From: Arenibaculum pallidiluteum
GTDB lineage: Bacteria > Pseudomonadota > Alphaproteobacteria > Azospirillales > Azospirillaceae
DNA: 64,000 nt
Reading direction: 5' to 3'
Assembly: GCF_017355985.1 (NCBI RefSeq)
Contig: NZ_JAFIQU010000004.1
Span: forward strand, 248,001 to 312,000
The position numbers and the translations under genes are program-made. Positions 29,122-37,835 of the stretch are shown in pieces (the first letter of the stretch is position 1; each line of letters opens with the position of its first letter). The notes under the pieces were generated by a model. That model was not told the DNA's origin and did no database searches. It was given only the letters and a program-made list of their open reading frames with translations.

Positions 29122-29889
29122 TCAAGAGCCCGCGCTGCCGCCGCCGAGCGATTCGGCGCGCCTGACCGCCCGCAGCGCAGGATCGACCCCGTCGGCGGCA
29201 CGGACCGACGGCGCCGCGAGGCGTGCCCGCCCGGTCGGGCAGAGATCCAGCAGCACGCAGCGATCGCAGGCCGGCGCCCGGAAGAAGCAGCAGCGCTGCC
29301 CGTGCAGCATCATGACCTCGTGGTTGTCGTAGATCTGCTGCGCGTCCCAATCCGTCGGCAGCATGGCCGCCAGCGCGGCATGCGCGGGCCCGACGGCGAG
29401 GGTCGGGGGAATCAGCCCCGTGCGCACCGCGACGCGGTGATGATGGCTGTCCACCGGGAGCGCCGGCTGGCGCAGCCGGCTGAAGCTGAGGACCGCCGCC
29501 GAGGTCTTGGGCCCGACGCCCGGCAGACGTTCCAGCCATGCGCGCGCCTCGGCGACCGGCATGCCCTCCAGGAAATCGAGGCTCAGCCGGCCCGCCGCCT
29601 CGCCGATTCCGCGCAGAACGGCCTGGATCCGCGGCGCCTTCTGCTCCGGCCAGGTGACCCCCGCGATCAAGGCCTGGACCTCCTCGACAGGCGCATCGCG
29701 CAATGCGCCCCAGTCGGCGTAGTGCGCCTTCAGGGCCCGGAAGGCCCGCCCGGAGTCGCGGTTTCGGGTCCGGTGCGAGAGCAGCGAGGAGATCAGCTCG
29801 TCGAGCGGGTCGAGGTCGTGGAAATAGGCGATCGGGCAGCCATAGGCCCTACACAGGCGCTCGTGGATCTTCAGCGCGGCCGCGGTCAT
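29122..29889 (-). CDS. endonuclease III-like DNA glycosylase
   Basis: 255 residues of the HhH-GPD family. Helix-hairpin-helix LPGVGPKTSAAVL with the lysine of bifunctional enzymes, catalytic Asp in VDSHHHRV, and a C-terminal 4Fe-4S loop with C-x6-C-x2-C-x5-C spacing (CFFRAPACDRCVLLDLC). It should excise oxidised pyrimidines or related bases and nick abasic sites. GGAAGAGG precedes ATG 29889, itself just after a long hairpin. The loop has Pro in place of the usual Arg/Lys of LPGVGRKT, so it belongs to a divergent Nth subgroup. uvsE follows. Confidence 0.9.
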   Translation of the reverse strand: MTAAALKIHERLCRAYGCPIAYFHDLDPLDELISSLLSHRTRNRDSGRAFRALKAHYADWGALRDAPVEEVQALIAGVTWPEQKAPRIQAVLRGIGEAAGRLSLDFLEGMPVAEARAWLERLPGVGPKTSAAVLSFSRLRQPALPVDSHHHRVAVRTGLIPPTLAVGPAHAALAAMLPTDWDAQQIYDNHEVMMLHGQRCCFFRAPACDRCVLLDLCPTGRARLAAPSVRAADGVDPALRAVRRAESLGGGSAGS

Positions 29890-29900
29890 GTCCTCTTCCC

Positions 29901-29943
29901 GACGGTTGCGGTCCCCGGGCAACAGCGCGGGGCCGCAACCGTC
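29901..29943 (-). other. long inverted repeat directly upstream of the nth-like ribosome site
   Basis: Arms GACGGTTGCGG (29901-29911) and CCGCAACCGTC (29933-29943) are perfect, with CCCC/GGGG pairing inside. On the minus strand it follows the 56-residue gene and ends one base before the ribosome site of the glycosylase gene. No T run follows, so it may be a terminator with read-through or a 5' leader structure. Confidence 0.55.
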
Positions 29944-29963
29944 GCGGAGCGTCCGCGCCGGCC

Positions 29964-30134
29964 TCAGCGGGGCAGGGACGCGCGGAGCAGCGTCAGGGTG
30001 TGCTGGATCTCGTAGGCCCGCACCTGCGGGCATGACCGGGCCAACATCTCCAGGTCCCGGATCGCCCTCAGGGTGGTCTCCTCGACGGCCCTGGCAGGGT
30101 CGGGCCGGATCATCGCGGCTACAGCCTTCTTCAT
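29964..30134 (-). CDS. small hypothetical protein, 56 residues
   Basis: Begins MKKAVAAMIRPDPARAV and continues as an amphipathic helical protein (EETTLRAIRDLEMLARSCPQ). GGAGGGA lies right before the ATG at 30134, a near-ideal ribosome site, which makes translation credible; the longer frame to 30215 has none. It is divergent from ychJ-like gene and upstream of the glycosylase gene. I do not recognise the family. Confidence 0.62.
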   Translation of the reverse strand: MKKAVAAMIRPDPARAVEETTLRAIRDLEMLARSCPQVRAYEIQHTLTLLRASLPR

Positions 30135-30305
30135 GGTCCCTCCTCGGGTGTTTTGCCCATGATGATCCGCCGCGAAAGTGGTACGGAGTGACAAGGCTGC
30201 GACCTCCGTGACCAAAAGCGGACAGGTGCGCCGGAGGTTTGGGGTTGGCCGGCGGCGCGGTGCCCGCTATTCCATCGCCTCTGCACATTCCGGAGAGATC
30301 ACCCC

Positions 30306-30794
30306 ATGTCGTCCTGCCCCTGCGCCTCCGGCAAGGAATTCGGTGCCTGCTGCGGCCCGTTCCTGTCGGGCGAGGCCGTGCCGCCGAACCCTGAGGCGCT
30401 GATGCGCTCGCGCTATTCCGCCTTCGCCGTCGGCAATATCGACTACCTGGAATCGACGCTGCTCCCGGGTACCGGCGAGGACTTCGACCGCGCCCAGGTC
30501 ACCGACTGGGCCCGCAACAGCGAATGGACGGGGCTTGAGATCCGCGCGACCGAGGGCGGTGGTCCCGACGATGACGCGGGGATGGTCGAGTTCGTCGCGC
30601 GCTTCCGCACCGGCGGCAAGGACTACGTCCATCACGAGACCAGCCGGTTCGCCCGCCAGGATGGCCGCTGGTGGTACGTGGAAGGCAGCATGGGGCCGCG
30701 CCAGCGCGTCGTCGGCCCGAAAGTCGGGCGGAACGATCCCTGCCCCTGCGGAAGCGGCAAGAAGCACAAGAAGTGCTGCGGGGCCGCGGCCTGA
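30306..30794 (+). CDS. YchJ-family protein with SEC-C motifs
   Basis: 162 residues. A Cys-rich zinc motif at each end ([18 protein letters not shown] and [16 protein letters not shown]) flanks an NTF2-like middle domain with [15 protein letters not shown]. This is the YchJ/UPF0225 layout; the SEC-C motif binds zinc and in SecA contacts SecB, but the role of YchJ is unknown. The ATG follows GGAGAG by several bases. The next gene probably starts inside its last codons. Confidence 0.9.
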   Translation: MSSCPCASGKEFGACCGPFLSGEAVPPNPEALMRSRYSAFAVGNIDYLESTLLPGTGEDFDRAQVTDWARNSEWTGLEIRATEGGGPDDDAGMVEFVARFRTGGKDYVHHETSRFARQDGRWWYVEGSMGPRQRVVGPKVGRNDPCPCGSGKKHKKCCGAAA

Positions 30795-32137
30795 GGGGCG
30801 GCGGCCTCAGCGCCGTCACGCAGGAGCCCGCGCGGGATCTCGCCCAAGCGCGCTCGCTGATCGGATCGGGCCGCTACGACGCCGCGCTGCGCCTGCTGGA
30901 ATGTCTTCCCGCCGGCTCCGAGGTCGAGGGGCTGCTGGGCGCTGCGCGCCTCGGCCGGCGCGAGCACGCGCAGGCGCGCCTTCACCTGCGCCGCGCGCTG
31001 GAGCAGGACCCCGCCGACCTGGACGCGCTGCTGCGCCTCGGAAGGGCCCATCTGCTGGCCGGCGATGCGTTCCGCGCGGTGACGCTGCTGCAACGCGCGG
31101 CCGCCTCGGGACACCCCCGGGGGCTCCCCGCGTTGGCCGGGGCCCTGCGCCGCGACGCGCGGTTCCGGGACGCGATCCGGCTGGCCGGAGGATCGGCCGA
31201 TCCGGACCTACTCTACGAGAAGGGGATCTCGCACCACGCCCTGGGCGAGCCGGCGAAGGCGCTGGAAGCTCTCGACCGCCTGCTGGCGCTCGATCCCGAG
31301 CATGGCGCCGGCTGGTTCGCGAGCCACGGGCCCGCCCTGTCGGTCGAGGGGCCGGAAGGCGCCCTGGAACGCCTGCGGCGCGCGACAGCGTGCCGCGGCG
31401 CCAACCGCAAGTATCTCGGGCAGCTCTGCGCGCTGCTCCTGCTCCTGGGCCGCGACGGCGAGGCCGAGGCGGTCTATGCCGCGGGACTCGCGCGACATCC
31501 GGGGCAGCGCCACATGGTCGAGGCGGTGCGCGCCCTGCTGCCGCACATGGCAGCGGGCTGGCGGCTGTTCGGCGTCAGCGCCGAACTGCTCCGCCACGCC
31601 CTGTCCCTTGCGAGGGGTCCCGGCCTGGTCCTCGAATTCGGCGTGCGCCGCGGCACCAGCCTGGAGGTGATTGCCGCTGCCGCGGGCCAGGAGGTCCACG
31701 GCTTCGACTCCTTCGAGGGGTTGCCCGAGGCCTGGGGCAAGGAGGCCGCCGGCACCTACACCACGGGGGGAGAACTGCCTTCGGTCATCCCCGGCGCAAG
31801 GCTGCATCCTGGCTGGTTCGAGGACACGCTGCCCGCCTTCCTCGCTGCGGATCCGTCTCCCCTGCGCTTCGCCAATATCGACTGCGACATCTACTCGTCG
31901 ACGCGGACGGTGCTGGAGGGACTGGCGGACCGTCTGCGTCCCGGCACCATCCTCGTCTTCGACGAGTACGTGGGGAACCGCACCTGGCGCGACCATGAAT
32001 ACCGCGCCTTCACGGAGTTCGCGGCAGCGAGGAGCATCGATTTCGACTATGTCGCCGTCGGTCCCGCCACCAAGCAGGTTGCAGTCAGGATCCGTTCCAT
32101 CCTGGGCAACCCGGCGGCTCCGACCGTTCAGCTCTAA
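30773..32137 (+). CDS. TPR-repeat protein fused to class I methyltransferase
   Basis: About 454 residues. The N-terminal half is built of TPR-like helical repeats ([48 protein letters not shown]). The C-terminal half (from about 285) is a class I SAM methyltransferase of the TylF/Methyltransf_24 type, with [37 protein letters not shown] and [12 protein letters not shown]. Such domains often methylate sugars or small molecules; the TPR part may dock a partner. The start is uncertain: GTG 30773 overlaps ychJ by 22 bp; CTG 30791 is also possible. Function not assigned beyond this. Confidence 0.8.
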   Translation: MLRGRGLRGGGLSAVTQEPARDLAQARSLIGSGRYDAALRLLECLPAGSEVEGLLGAARLGRREHAQARLHLRRALEQDPADLDALLRLGRAHLLAGDAFRAVTLLQRAAASGHPRGLPALAGALRRDARFRDAIRLAGGSADPDLLYEKGISHHALGEPAKALEALDRLLALDPEHGAGWFASHGPALSVEGPEGALERLRRATACRGANRKYLGQLCALLLLLGRDGEAEAVYAAGLARHPGQRHMVEAVRALLPHMAAGWRLFGVSAELLRHALSLARGPGLVLEFGVRRGTSLEVIAAAAGQEVHGFDSFEGLPEAWGKEAAGTYTTGGELPSVIPGARLHPGWFEDTLPAFLAADPSPLRFANIDCDIYSSTRTVLEGLADRLRPGTILVFDEYVGNRTWRDHEYRAFTEFAAARSIDFDYVAVGPATKQVAVRIRSILGNPAAPTVQL

Positions 32138-32260
32138 AGAGGTACTAATAGAAACAAGTAGTAACTCGAAGTACAGGCACAGGGACTGCGCAATATTAAC
32201 CGTGCGTTAAGTGTCGTGACGCGAATATCACCTCACAAACACGAGCCCTGAGGTGAAGTC

Positions 32261-32473
32261 ATGTCGGTTGTCGCCATCCGTCCCGAGGTCGTCGACGCTG
32301 CCGCGTCCCACGCCCGGATCCTGGACCGCTTCATCGGCCACGTGACGGTCGAGCTGGACGGAGCCCTGAGCGATTTCCAGCGCGAGAGCCTGCAGGACCT
32401 GCTGGACAAGCTGATCGAGGAGCGCCGCAACTACCAGCGCGTCGCCACCCTCCGGCCCCGCCAGGCCGCCTGA
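32261..32473 (+). CDS. small hypothetical protein, 70 residues
   Basis: MSVVAIRPEVVDAAASHARI then an acidic/basic helical stretch (LDGALSDFQRESLQDLLDKL) and a basic tail. GAGGTGAAG precedes the ATG closely. The preceding 120 bp are unusually AT-rich for the window (CGCAATATTAACCGTGCG), so it has its own promoter region. Likely a soluble helical protein; no family recognised. Confidence 0.65.
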   Translation: MSVVAIRPEVVDAAASHARILDRFIGHVTVELDGALSDFQRESLQDLLDKLIEERRNYQRVATLRPRQAA

Positions 32474-32520
32474 CCCCGGGCGCTGCGCCCCGGGCCCCCC
32501 GCGGCCCGCGTTCCTGGGGG

Positions 32521-32817
32521 TCAGCGCTCGGTCCGTCCGGGCGCCCCCCGCCGCGACACGTTTCCCGGCAGCACGGTCCCGTCCGTGCCCGGTCCCGCGG
32601 CGGCATCGCGGCGCTGTCCGCCGATTTCCGGGATCGGCGCGCCGCCGCTACCGACACCCCTTCCCTCCTCGGCTGGATTGGCCTTTCCGCTCGATGCGCC
32701 AGCCCCGCCGGGGGCCGCATCCTCGGCGGCATCGGCATCCGCATCCTGCGCGGGTCGACCAGGCGTCCTGCGCGCCTCTTCCTCTCGATCACGGTCGCTC
32801 CTGGAGCCGTCGGTCAT
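32521..32817 (-). CDS. small disordered protein, 98 residues
   Basis: Very hydrophilic and Gly/Ala/Asp/Arg/Pro-rich (MTDGSRSDRDREEEARRTPG at the start), so probably intrinsically disordered. GGAGGGG lies 7 bp before the ATG at 32817. The composition resembles the 101-residue protein at 20811-21116, though I see no clear homology. Downstream of the histidine kinase gene on the same strand, 92 bp away. Function unknown. Confidence 0.52.
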   Translation of the reverse strand: MTDGSRSDRDREEEARRTPGRPAQDADADAAEDAAPGGAGASSGKANPAEEGRGVGSGGAPIPEIGGQRRDAAAGPGTDGTVLPGNVSRRGAPGRTER

Positions 32818-32909
32818 GGCTGGTCCCCTCCGGGTTGTTCGACCCGGTGACAACAGCCCTGCCGCGCGGCCATTCCGATATATCGCCCGCCCCGACCCGC
32901 TCGCCGGCA

Positions 32910-35024
32910 TCAGGCCGTCGGGATCGGACCCTCAGCTTCTGCCGGCGCGCGGCGGATCACGCGCGAGCCCGGCAGGCGGATCGTCACGCGAGTGCCCTTG
33001 GGGGTGCGCCGTGCGACCTCCAGCGAGCCGCCATGCAGCTCGGCCAGCGAGCGGGTGATAAACAGGCCGATTCCCGTGCCGCCCTGGCGCCTGCTGTACC
33101 CGTCGTCGACCTGGACGAAGGGCTTGCCGACCTCGGCTAGCCGGTGCTCGGGGATCCCGATCCCTTCGTCGCTGACCTCGACCATCACGTCCGTGCCGTC
33201 CCAGCGCAGCGCGATCTCGACCTGGCCACCGTCGGGCGAGAACTTGAACGCGTTCCCCAGCAGGTTCAGCAGCATCTGGCGGAGTGCCCGCGCATCGGCG
33301 CGGATCTCCTCGAAGGGCAGGTCGAGATGCACGGCGACCTGGCTCTCCGCGCTCCCGACCTGCTGGCACATGCGCACGGCCTCGCGCACCAGCGGCTCGA
33401 TGGCGACGGTCTCCTCCACCAGCTTCGTTCGGCCGGCCTCGATCCGCGCGAGATCGAGCAACTCGTCTATGAGCTGCAGCAGGTGGCGCCCGCTGGCGTT
33501 GATGTCACCGGCGTACTCCCGGTACTTCGGCGCGACGCTGCCGAAGGCCTCGGTGGCGATGACCTCGCTGAAGCCGATCACCGCGTTCAGCGGCGTGCGC
33601 AGCTCGTGGCTCATCTTCGCCAGGAACACCGACTTGGCGCGGCTCGCCTGCTCGGCCGCAGTCTTCGCCGCGCGCAGCGCATCCTCGGTGCGTCTGCGGT
33701 CCTCGATGTTCGCGACCCCGACCACGAGAACCCTCTGCCCGTCGAAGGTCGTGATGATGGCGGAAATCAGCGCCGTGAAGGGCTCGCCGGCGGCATCCTT
33801 CAGCACGACCTCCATGTCCCGCGCACGGCCGGCGGCCTTCAGCGCCTCGACGAAGGCGTCGCGCTGCCCGCGCTCGACCCAGAAGTCCGGGGCGACCTTG
33901 CCGGGCGCCTCGTGCGGCGGCACGCCGAAGAGCTCGCCCGCGCGCTCGTTGATGAAGAGGACGATGCCGGTATCGAGCACGGTCATCACCAGCGGGAACG
34001 GCGACTGCTCGAGGAGCTGGAGAATCTGGCGCGCGTTCTCGCGTGTCTCGGCGGTCGCCTCGGCGACGCGCCGCTCCAGTCCGGCAACGGTGTCGGCCAG
34101 CGCCTTGGTGGCGTGGCGCCATTCGTTGGCGAGACCGCCGCAGAGCATCACGAGCAGGCTGCCCGTCACGAGATAGATGCCGAGGTGAAAAAGCGACTTG
34201 TCGTGCGGCAGGACTCCGAAGGGGCCTCGTCCGACCACGGTGCCGACCAGGGCGATGCCGACCATCGTCGCGAAGAGCGTGTAGGACGCGCGGACGGAGA
34301 AGCGCACCGCGAGCCAAGCCGCGCCGACGAGCAGCAGCCACGGCAGCGCCGCATGGCTGAGATCCGAGAAGCCGGCATCCAGGAACAGCGCCGCGGCCGA
34401 GATCAGCAGCAGCGCGGAGGCCACCGCGAACTCGCCGGGCCGCTCGCGTTCCGGCAGCAGGTTCGCTTCCGACAGCCAGAGCGCGATGGCCGGTGCCAGG
34501 GCCAGAACCCCGCCCGCATCCGCCATCCACCACCGCAGGAACACGTCGGACGCGGCAGGGGATGCGTCCAGGCGGCCTGAAAGAACCAGGGCCGCGGTTC
34601 CGAACAGCGCCGCGACCGCCGCGTGGAGCAGGACGGGGAATGCCACGAAGGCCGTGGCGTCACGCACCCCGAAGAAGGCGGGCGCGCCGGAGGTCACACG
34701 CCGGAACAGCAGGACTCCCAGGCTGGCGCCGAGGACATTGCCCACGGAGACCACGGCAGAGACCCTGGCGTCGACCCCCACCAGCGCCGCATTTGCGATG
34801 AAGGCGCCGGCGGCAAGTCCCGGCCAGGCGCGCGGCCCCCAGAGCGCGACCGCCACCAGCGCAACGCTGGCCGGCAGCCAGAGCGGCGCCGGGAAGTAGC
34901 CGTACCGCCGGAAGATCAGGTCGACGAGGGCCGCCCAACCGACATAGGCCAGGGCCACGCCGAAATTGGCGAAGAGGAGGGCCCAGCCACCCTGGCGCCG
35001 CAGGCCCGCATCCTGGTGCAGCAT
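32910..35024 (-). CDS. MASE1-PAS sensor histidine kinase
   Basis: 704 residues. The N-terminal ~290 residues carry eight or so membrane helices of the MASE1 type (FANFGVALAYVGWAALVDLIF at the start). A short coiled stretch leads into a PAS domain (about 340-450), then HisKA with the phospho-acceptor His473 in MSHELRTPLNAVIGFSE, then HATPase with N (LLNLLGNAFKFS), G1 (VSDEGIGI) and G2 (GGTGIGLF) boxes. Signal unknown. No response regulator is adjacent; greB lies 144 bp upstream on the same strand. Confidence 0.93.
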   Translation of the reverse strand: MLHQDAGLRRQGGWALLFANFGVALAYVGWAALVDLIFRRYGYFPAPLWLPASVALVAVALWGPRAWPGLAAGAFIANAALVGVDARVSAVVSVGNVLGASLGVLLFRRVTSGAPAFFGVRDATAFVAFPVLLHAAVAALFGTAALVLSGRLDASPAASDVFLRWWMADAGGVLALAPAIALWLSEANLLPERERPGEFAVASALLLISAAALFLDAGFSDLSHAALPWLLLVGAAWLAVRFSVRASYTLFATMVGIALVGTVVGRGPFGVLPHDKSLFHLGIYLVTGSLLVMLCGGLANEWRHATKALADTVAGLERRVAEATAETRENARQILQLLEQSPFPLVMTVLDTGIVLFINERAGELFGVPPHEAPGKVAPDFWVERGQRDAFVEALKAAGRARDMEVVLKDAAGEPFTALISAIITTFDGQRVLVVGVANIEDRRRTEDALRAAKTAAEQASRAKSVFLAKMSHELRTPLNAVIGFSEVIATEAFGSVAPKYREYAGDINASGRHLLQLIDELLDLARIEAGRTKLVEETVAIEPLVREAVRMCQQVGSAESQVAVHLDLPFEEIRADARALRQMLLNLLGNAFKFSPDGGQVEIALRWDGTDVMVEVSDEGIGIPEHRLAEVGKPFVQVDDGYSRRQGGTGIGLFITRSLAELHGGSLEVARRTPKGTRVTIRLPGSRVIRRAPAEAEGPIPTA

Positions 35025-35168
35025 GTGGGTCGCGCCGCCCTTGCGCCGTTAATTCGCGCCGCACGTGCAGCGGCATGCCACCCATGATACTTCACGTCGC
35101 CGCGGCGCACAAATCCGGCTGCGCCGGCCCGCCGGTTCCGCACGCCCTGCGCGCGGTCCGGCCGCCGC

Positions 35169-35702
35169 TCATTCCGACGGATAGCGGATCTCCACCACCT
35201 CGATGCTCTCGCTGCCGGAAGGCGTCCGCAGTTCGACAACGTCTCCTTCTTGCGCCTTGTGCAGGGCCCGCGCGATGGGGGAGATCCAGCTCACCTGACC
35301 GCGGGCCAGGTCGGCCTCGTCCGCGCCGACGATGGTGACCGTCCGCTCGGCGCCGTCCTCGCCGGCATAGGTAACCGTCGCCCCGAAGAAGACGCGGTCC
35401 CGGTTGCGCTGCTGCGCGGGGTCCACGATCTCGGCGATCTCCAGGCGCTTGGTCAGGAAGCGGATGCGCCGGTCGATCTCGCGCAGGCGCTTCTTGCCGT
35501 AGATGTAGTCGCCGTTCTCCGACCGGTCGCCGTTGCCGGCGGCCCATGAGACGACCTCGACCACCTGCGGCCGCTCGACCCGCAGCAGCTGCTGGAGCTC
35601 CTCGCGCATGCGGCGGTGCCCCTCCGGGGTGATGTAGTTGCGTGGCGCCGGTGCGGATGCGTCGGAGGGCTGCGATCTCGGGCGCGATGGACTGCGGTAC
35701 AT
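35169..35702 (-). CDS. greB: transcription elongation factor GreB
   Basis: 177 residues. Stimulates transcript cleavage by backtracked RNA polymerase. The N-terminal coiled coil has the acidic tip region GDRSENGDYIYGKKRLREID typical of GreB, and the C-terminal FKBP-like domain follows (VGADEADLARGQVSWISPIA; ALHKAQEGDVVEL). A 25-residue Ser/Pro/Arg-rich extension precedes NYITPEGHRRM; the true start may be inside it because no strong ribosome site precedes ATG 35702. Its upstream region contains a 13-bp tandem repeat. Confidence 0.93.
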   Translation of the reverse strand: MYRSPSRPRSQPSDASAPAPRNYITPEGHRRMREELQQLLRVERPQVVEVVSWAAGNGDRSENGDYIYGKKRLREIDRRIRFLTKRLEIAEIVDPAQQRNRDRVFFGATVTYAGEDGAERTVTIVGADEADLARGQVSWISPIARALHKAQEGDVVELRTPSGSESIEVVEIRYPSE

Positions 35703-35755
35703 GGGGGCTTCGTTCAGGATGGGCCTGAGCCGGTTTGGGGCAAGCCGGGCGCCAA

Positions 35756-35814
35756 GTCAAACTACAGGGTCAAACTACAGGATCAAACTGCAGGGTCAAA
35801 CTGCAGGGTCAAAC
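35756..35814. repeat. 13-bp tandem repeat, four copies plus a partial
   Basis: On the minus strand the unit is GTTTGACCCTGYA, with copies starting at 35814, 35801, 35788 and 35775 and a 7-bp partial to 35756. Copies 1 and 2 are identical; copy 3 has one T for C. The first copy contributes the last codon and TGA stop of the sigma-54 activator gene. Because 13 is not a multiple of three, the TGA recurs in all three frames. Confidence 0.93.
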
Positions 35815-37725
35815 GGCGGCGTCCAACGCGGGCCGCCGCTCCGCTACCCGGCGCGGCGCATGGATGCCCAGCGCCCTGATGCGCGAGGCGAGCGTAGTCG
35901 GTCGCAACCCCAGCAGCGCGGCCGCGCCGCCGGGTCCCGAGACCTTGCCCCCGGCTGCCTCTAGCGCCGCGAGGATATTCGCGCGCTCGCGCGCCCGCCG
36001 TTCCTGCTCGGTCTCGATACCCGCGGGATGGATCTGCGTCGCTGCGCCCGACGCAGGCGCGATAACGCCGGCGGAAGCCGGCACGTCGACGCGCATGCGG
36101 CCCTGGCGCGCCAGGATCGCTGCCCGCTCGATCAGGTTCTGGAGCTCGCGCACGTTTCCGGGCCAGGCATAGGCCGTGAGCTTGCGCATCTCGCCCTCGC
36201 TCAGCGTCAGAGCACCGGTGTTCAGCTTGCGCTCGGCATCGCGCATGAAGTGTACCGCCAGCAGCGGAATGTCCTCGGGACGCTCGCGCAGCGGCGGCGA
36301 TTCGATCGGGAACACGTTGAGCCGGAAGTACAGGTCCCTGCGGAATCGGCCCCGCTCGACCTCCTGCCGCAGGTCGCGGTTGGTGGCCGCGACGATCCGC
36401 ACGTCGACTTTGCGCGTGCGCTCCTCGCCCACGCGCTCGAACTGCCCCTCTTGGAGCACGCGCAGCAGCTTGCCCTGGAGGTCCAGCGGGATCTCGCCGA
36501 CCTCATCCAGGAAAAGCGTGCCACCGTCGGCAAGCTCGAACCGCCCTACCCGGTCCCGCAGCGCGCCGGTGAAGGCGCCGCGCGCATGCCCGAAGAACTC
36601 GCTCTCGAACAGCTCGCGCGGGATCGCCGCGCAGTTTACGCGGATCAGCGGCCGGCCCGACCGCTGGCTCGCCTCGTGGATCGCGCGGGCGATCAGCTCC
36701 TTGCCCGTCCCGGACTCGCCGGTGACAAGGACGCTGGCATCGGTGGGAGCCACGAGTTCCACCTGCTGCAGGATCTTCTGGACGGCGGCGCTGCGGCCGA
36801 TGATGCCCCGGTGGTTGCCGGAGAGCCGGATCTCCTCCTGAAGGTAGGCGTTCTCGAGCTCCAGCCGCTCGCGCAGGCGGTCCACCTCGGCAAGGGCTGC
36901 GCGCAGCCGCTCGTCCGCCTCGCGCCGCTGGGAGATGTCGCGGAAGACGATCACCGCGCCCACCACGGTTTCGCCGGCGCGGATCGGCGTGCTCGTGTAC
37001 TCGACCCAGATCGGGCGGCCGTCTCGGCCCCAGAAGACCTCGTCCGACACGCGCTGCACCTTGCCGAGGCGGAAGGCTGCGTAGATCGGGCATTCGTGCG
37101 CCGGGTACTCGGACCCGTCGGGGCGATGGTGGTGCACGATGGAGTGGATGTCGCGGCCTAGCAGGTCCTCGGCCGGCCAGCCCAGGATCCGTTCGGCCGC
37201 GGGGTTGACGAAGGTCGTCCGCCCTTCCGCGTTCACACCATAGATGCCCTCGCCCGCCGCCTGGAGGATGAGCTGGTTCTCGCGCTCGATGTCGCGGAAG
37301 ACGCGCTCGACCCGCTGCCATTCGGCGATGCCGTCGCGCATGTACAGCTCGCCCTCGGCGTCGATCTCGCGCCGACGCCGCTGGTCGAGGTCGTAGAGCG
37401 TCAGCAGCATGGCATCGCCCTCGTCGCGCCGCATCAGCGTCCCTGCATATTCCAGGCGCAGCGGACGGCCCGTTGCATGGGCAGCCGACAGGGTGCGCGT
37501 CCAGTAGGTGCCTTTGCTGAGCACGGCTTCGGTGAAGACGATCAGCGCGGGCTCCTGCCCGCGGTGCAGCTCGATCACGGGCCGCCCGCGCAACGCCTCG
37601 TAGGGATGGCCGAGGAGCTCGGCGGCCGCGGGGTTCGCGTCCAGGATCAGACCACTCGCGAGATCCACCACGAGCGCCGCGTCGGGTGCGCTCTCGAAGG
37701 AAGATGCCGTCCGCCCGTCCGCCAT
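35809..37725 (-). CDS. sigma-54-dependent activator with PAS sensor domains
   Basis: 638 residues. Two PAS domains (about 8-110 and 150-270; the second contains the HECPIYAAF segment between strands), a coiled linker, then the AAA+ domain with Walker A GESGTGKE (336-343), the sigma-54 contact motif GAFTGA (383-388) and ENDGTLFLDEV-like Walker B (GGTLFLDEVG). A Fis-type HTH ends the protein (GLRPTTLASRIRALGI). It is divergent from the ABC-cyanase operon with dyads and a sigma-54 promoter between them, so it should activate that operon. What the PAS domains sense is unknown. Confidence 0.94.
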   Translation of the reverse strand: MADGRTASSFESAPDAALVVDLASGLILDANPAAAELLGHPYEALRGRPVIELHRGQEPALIVFTEAVLSKGTYWTRTLSAAHATGRPLRLEYAGTLMRRDEGDAMLLTLYDLDQRRRREIDAEGELYMRDGIAEWQRVERVFRDIERENQLILQAAGEGIYGVNAEGRTTFVNPAAERILGWPAEDLLGRDIHSIVHHHRPDGSEYPAHECPIYAAFRLGKVQRVSDEVFWGRDGRPIWVEYTSTPIRAGETVVGAVIVFRDISQRREADERLRAALAEVDRLRERLELENAYLQEEIRLSGNHRGIIGRSAAVQKILQQVELVAPTDASVLVTGESGTGKELIARAIHEASQRSGRPLIRVNCAAIPRELFESEFFGHARGAFTGALRDRVGRFELADGGTLFLDEVGEIPLDLQGKLLRVLQEGQFERVGEERTRKVDVRIVAATNRDLRQEVERGRFRRDLYFRLNVFPIESPPLRERPEDIPLLAVHFMRDAERKLNTGALTLSEGEMRKLTAYAWPGNVRELQNLIERAAILARQGRMRVDVPASAGVIAPASGAATQIHPAGIETEQERRARERANILAALEAAGGKVSGPGGAAALLGLRPTTLASRIRALGIHAPRRVAERRPALDAAV

Positions 37726-37736
37726 GCCCGCTCCTT

Positions 37737-37787
37737 ACGAGATCTCGTCAAGCTGCATACGAATTTTCGTCATTTACGAGAATTCGT
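37737..37787. promoter_or_regulatory. three ACGA-N4-TCGT dyads, putative enhancer of the cyn operon
   Basis: ACGAGATCTCGT (37737-37748), ACGAATTTTCGT (37759-37770) and ACGAGAATTCGT (37776-37787); the third extends to TTTACGA-GAAT-TCGTAAA. They share half-site ACGA and a 4-bp spacer. They lie about 75-125 bp upstream of the predicted transcription start of the operon and 12-62 bp upstream of the activator's own ATG. Position and dyad form fit upstream activating sites for the Fis-type HTH. Confidence 0.72.
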
Positions 37788-37835
37788 AAAGGCCTGAAAG
37801 GACCGACGCCGCCGACAGAGCTAGCCCGACCGGGC

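Noticed and set aside
35756..35814. CRISPR-like array
   Set aside because: Unit is 13 bp with no spacers; it is a simple tandem repeat.
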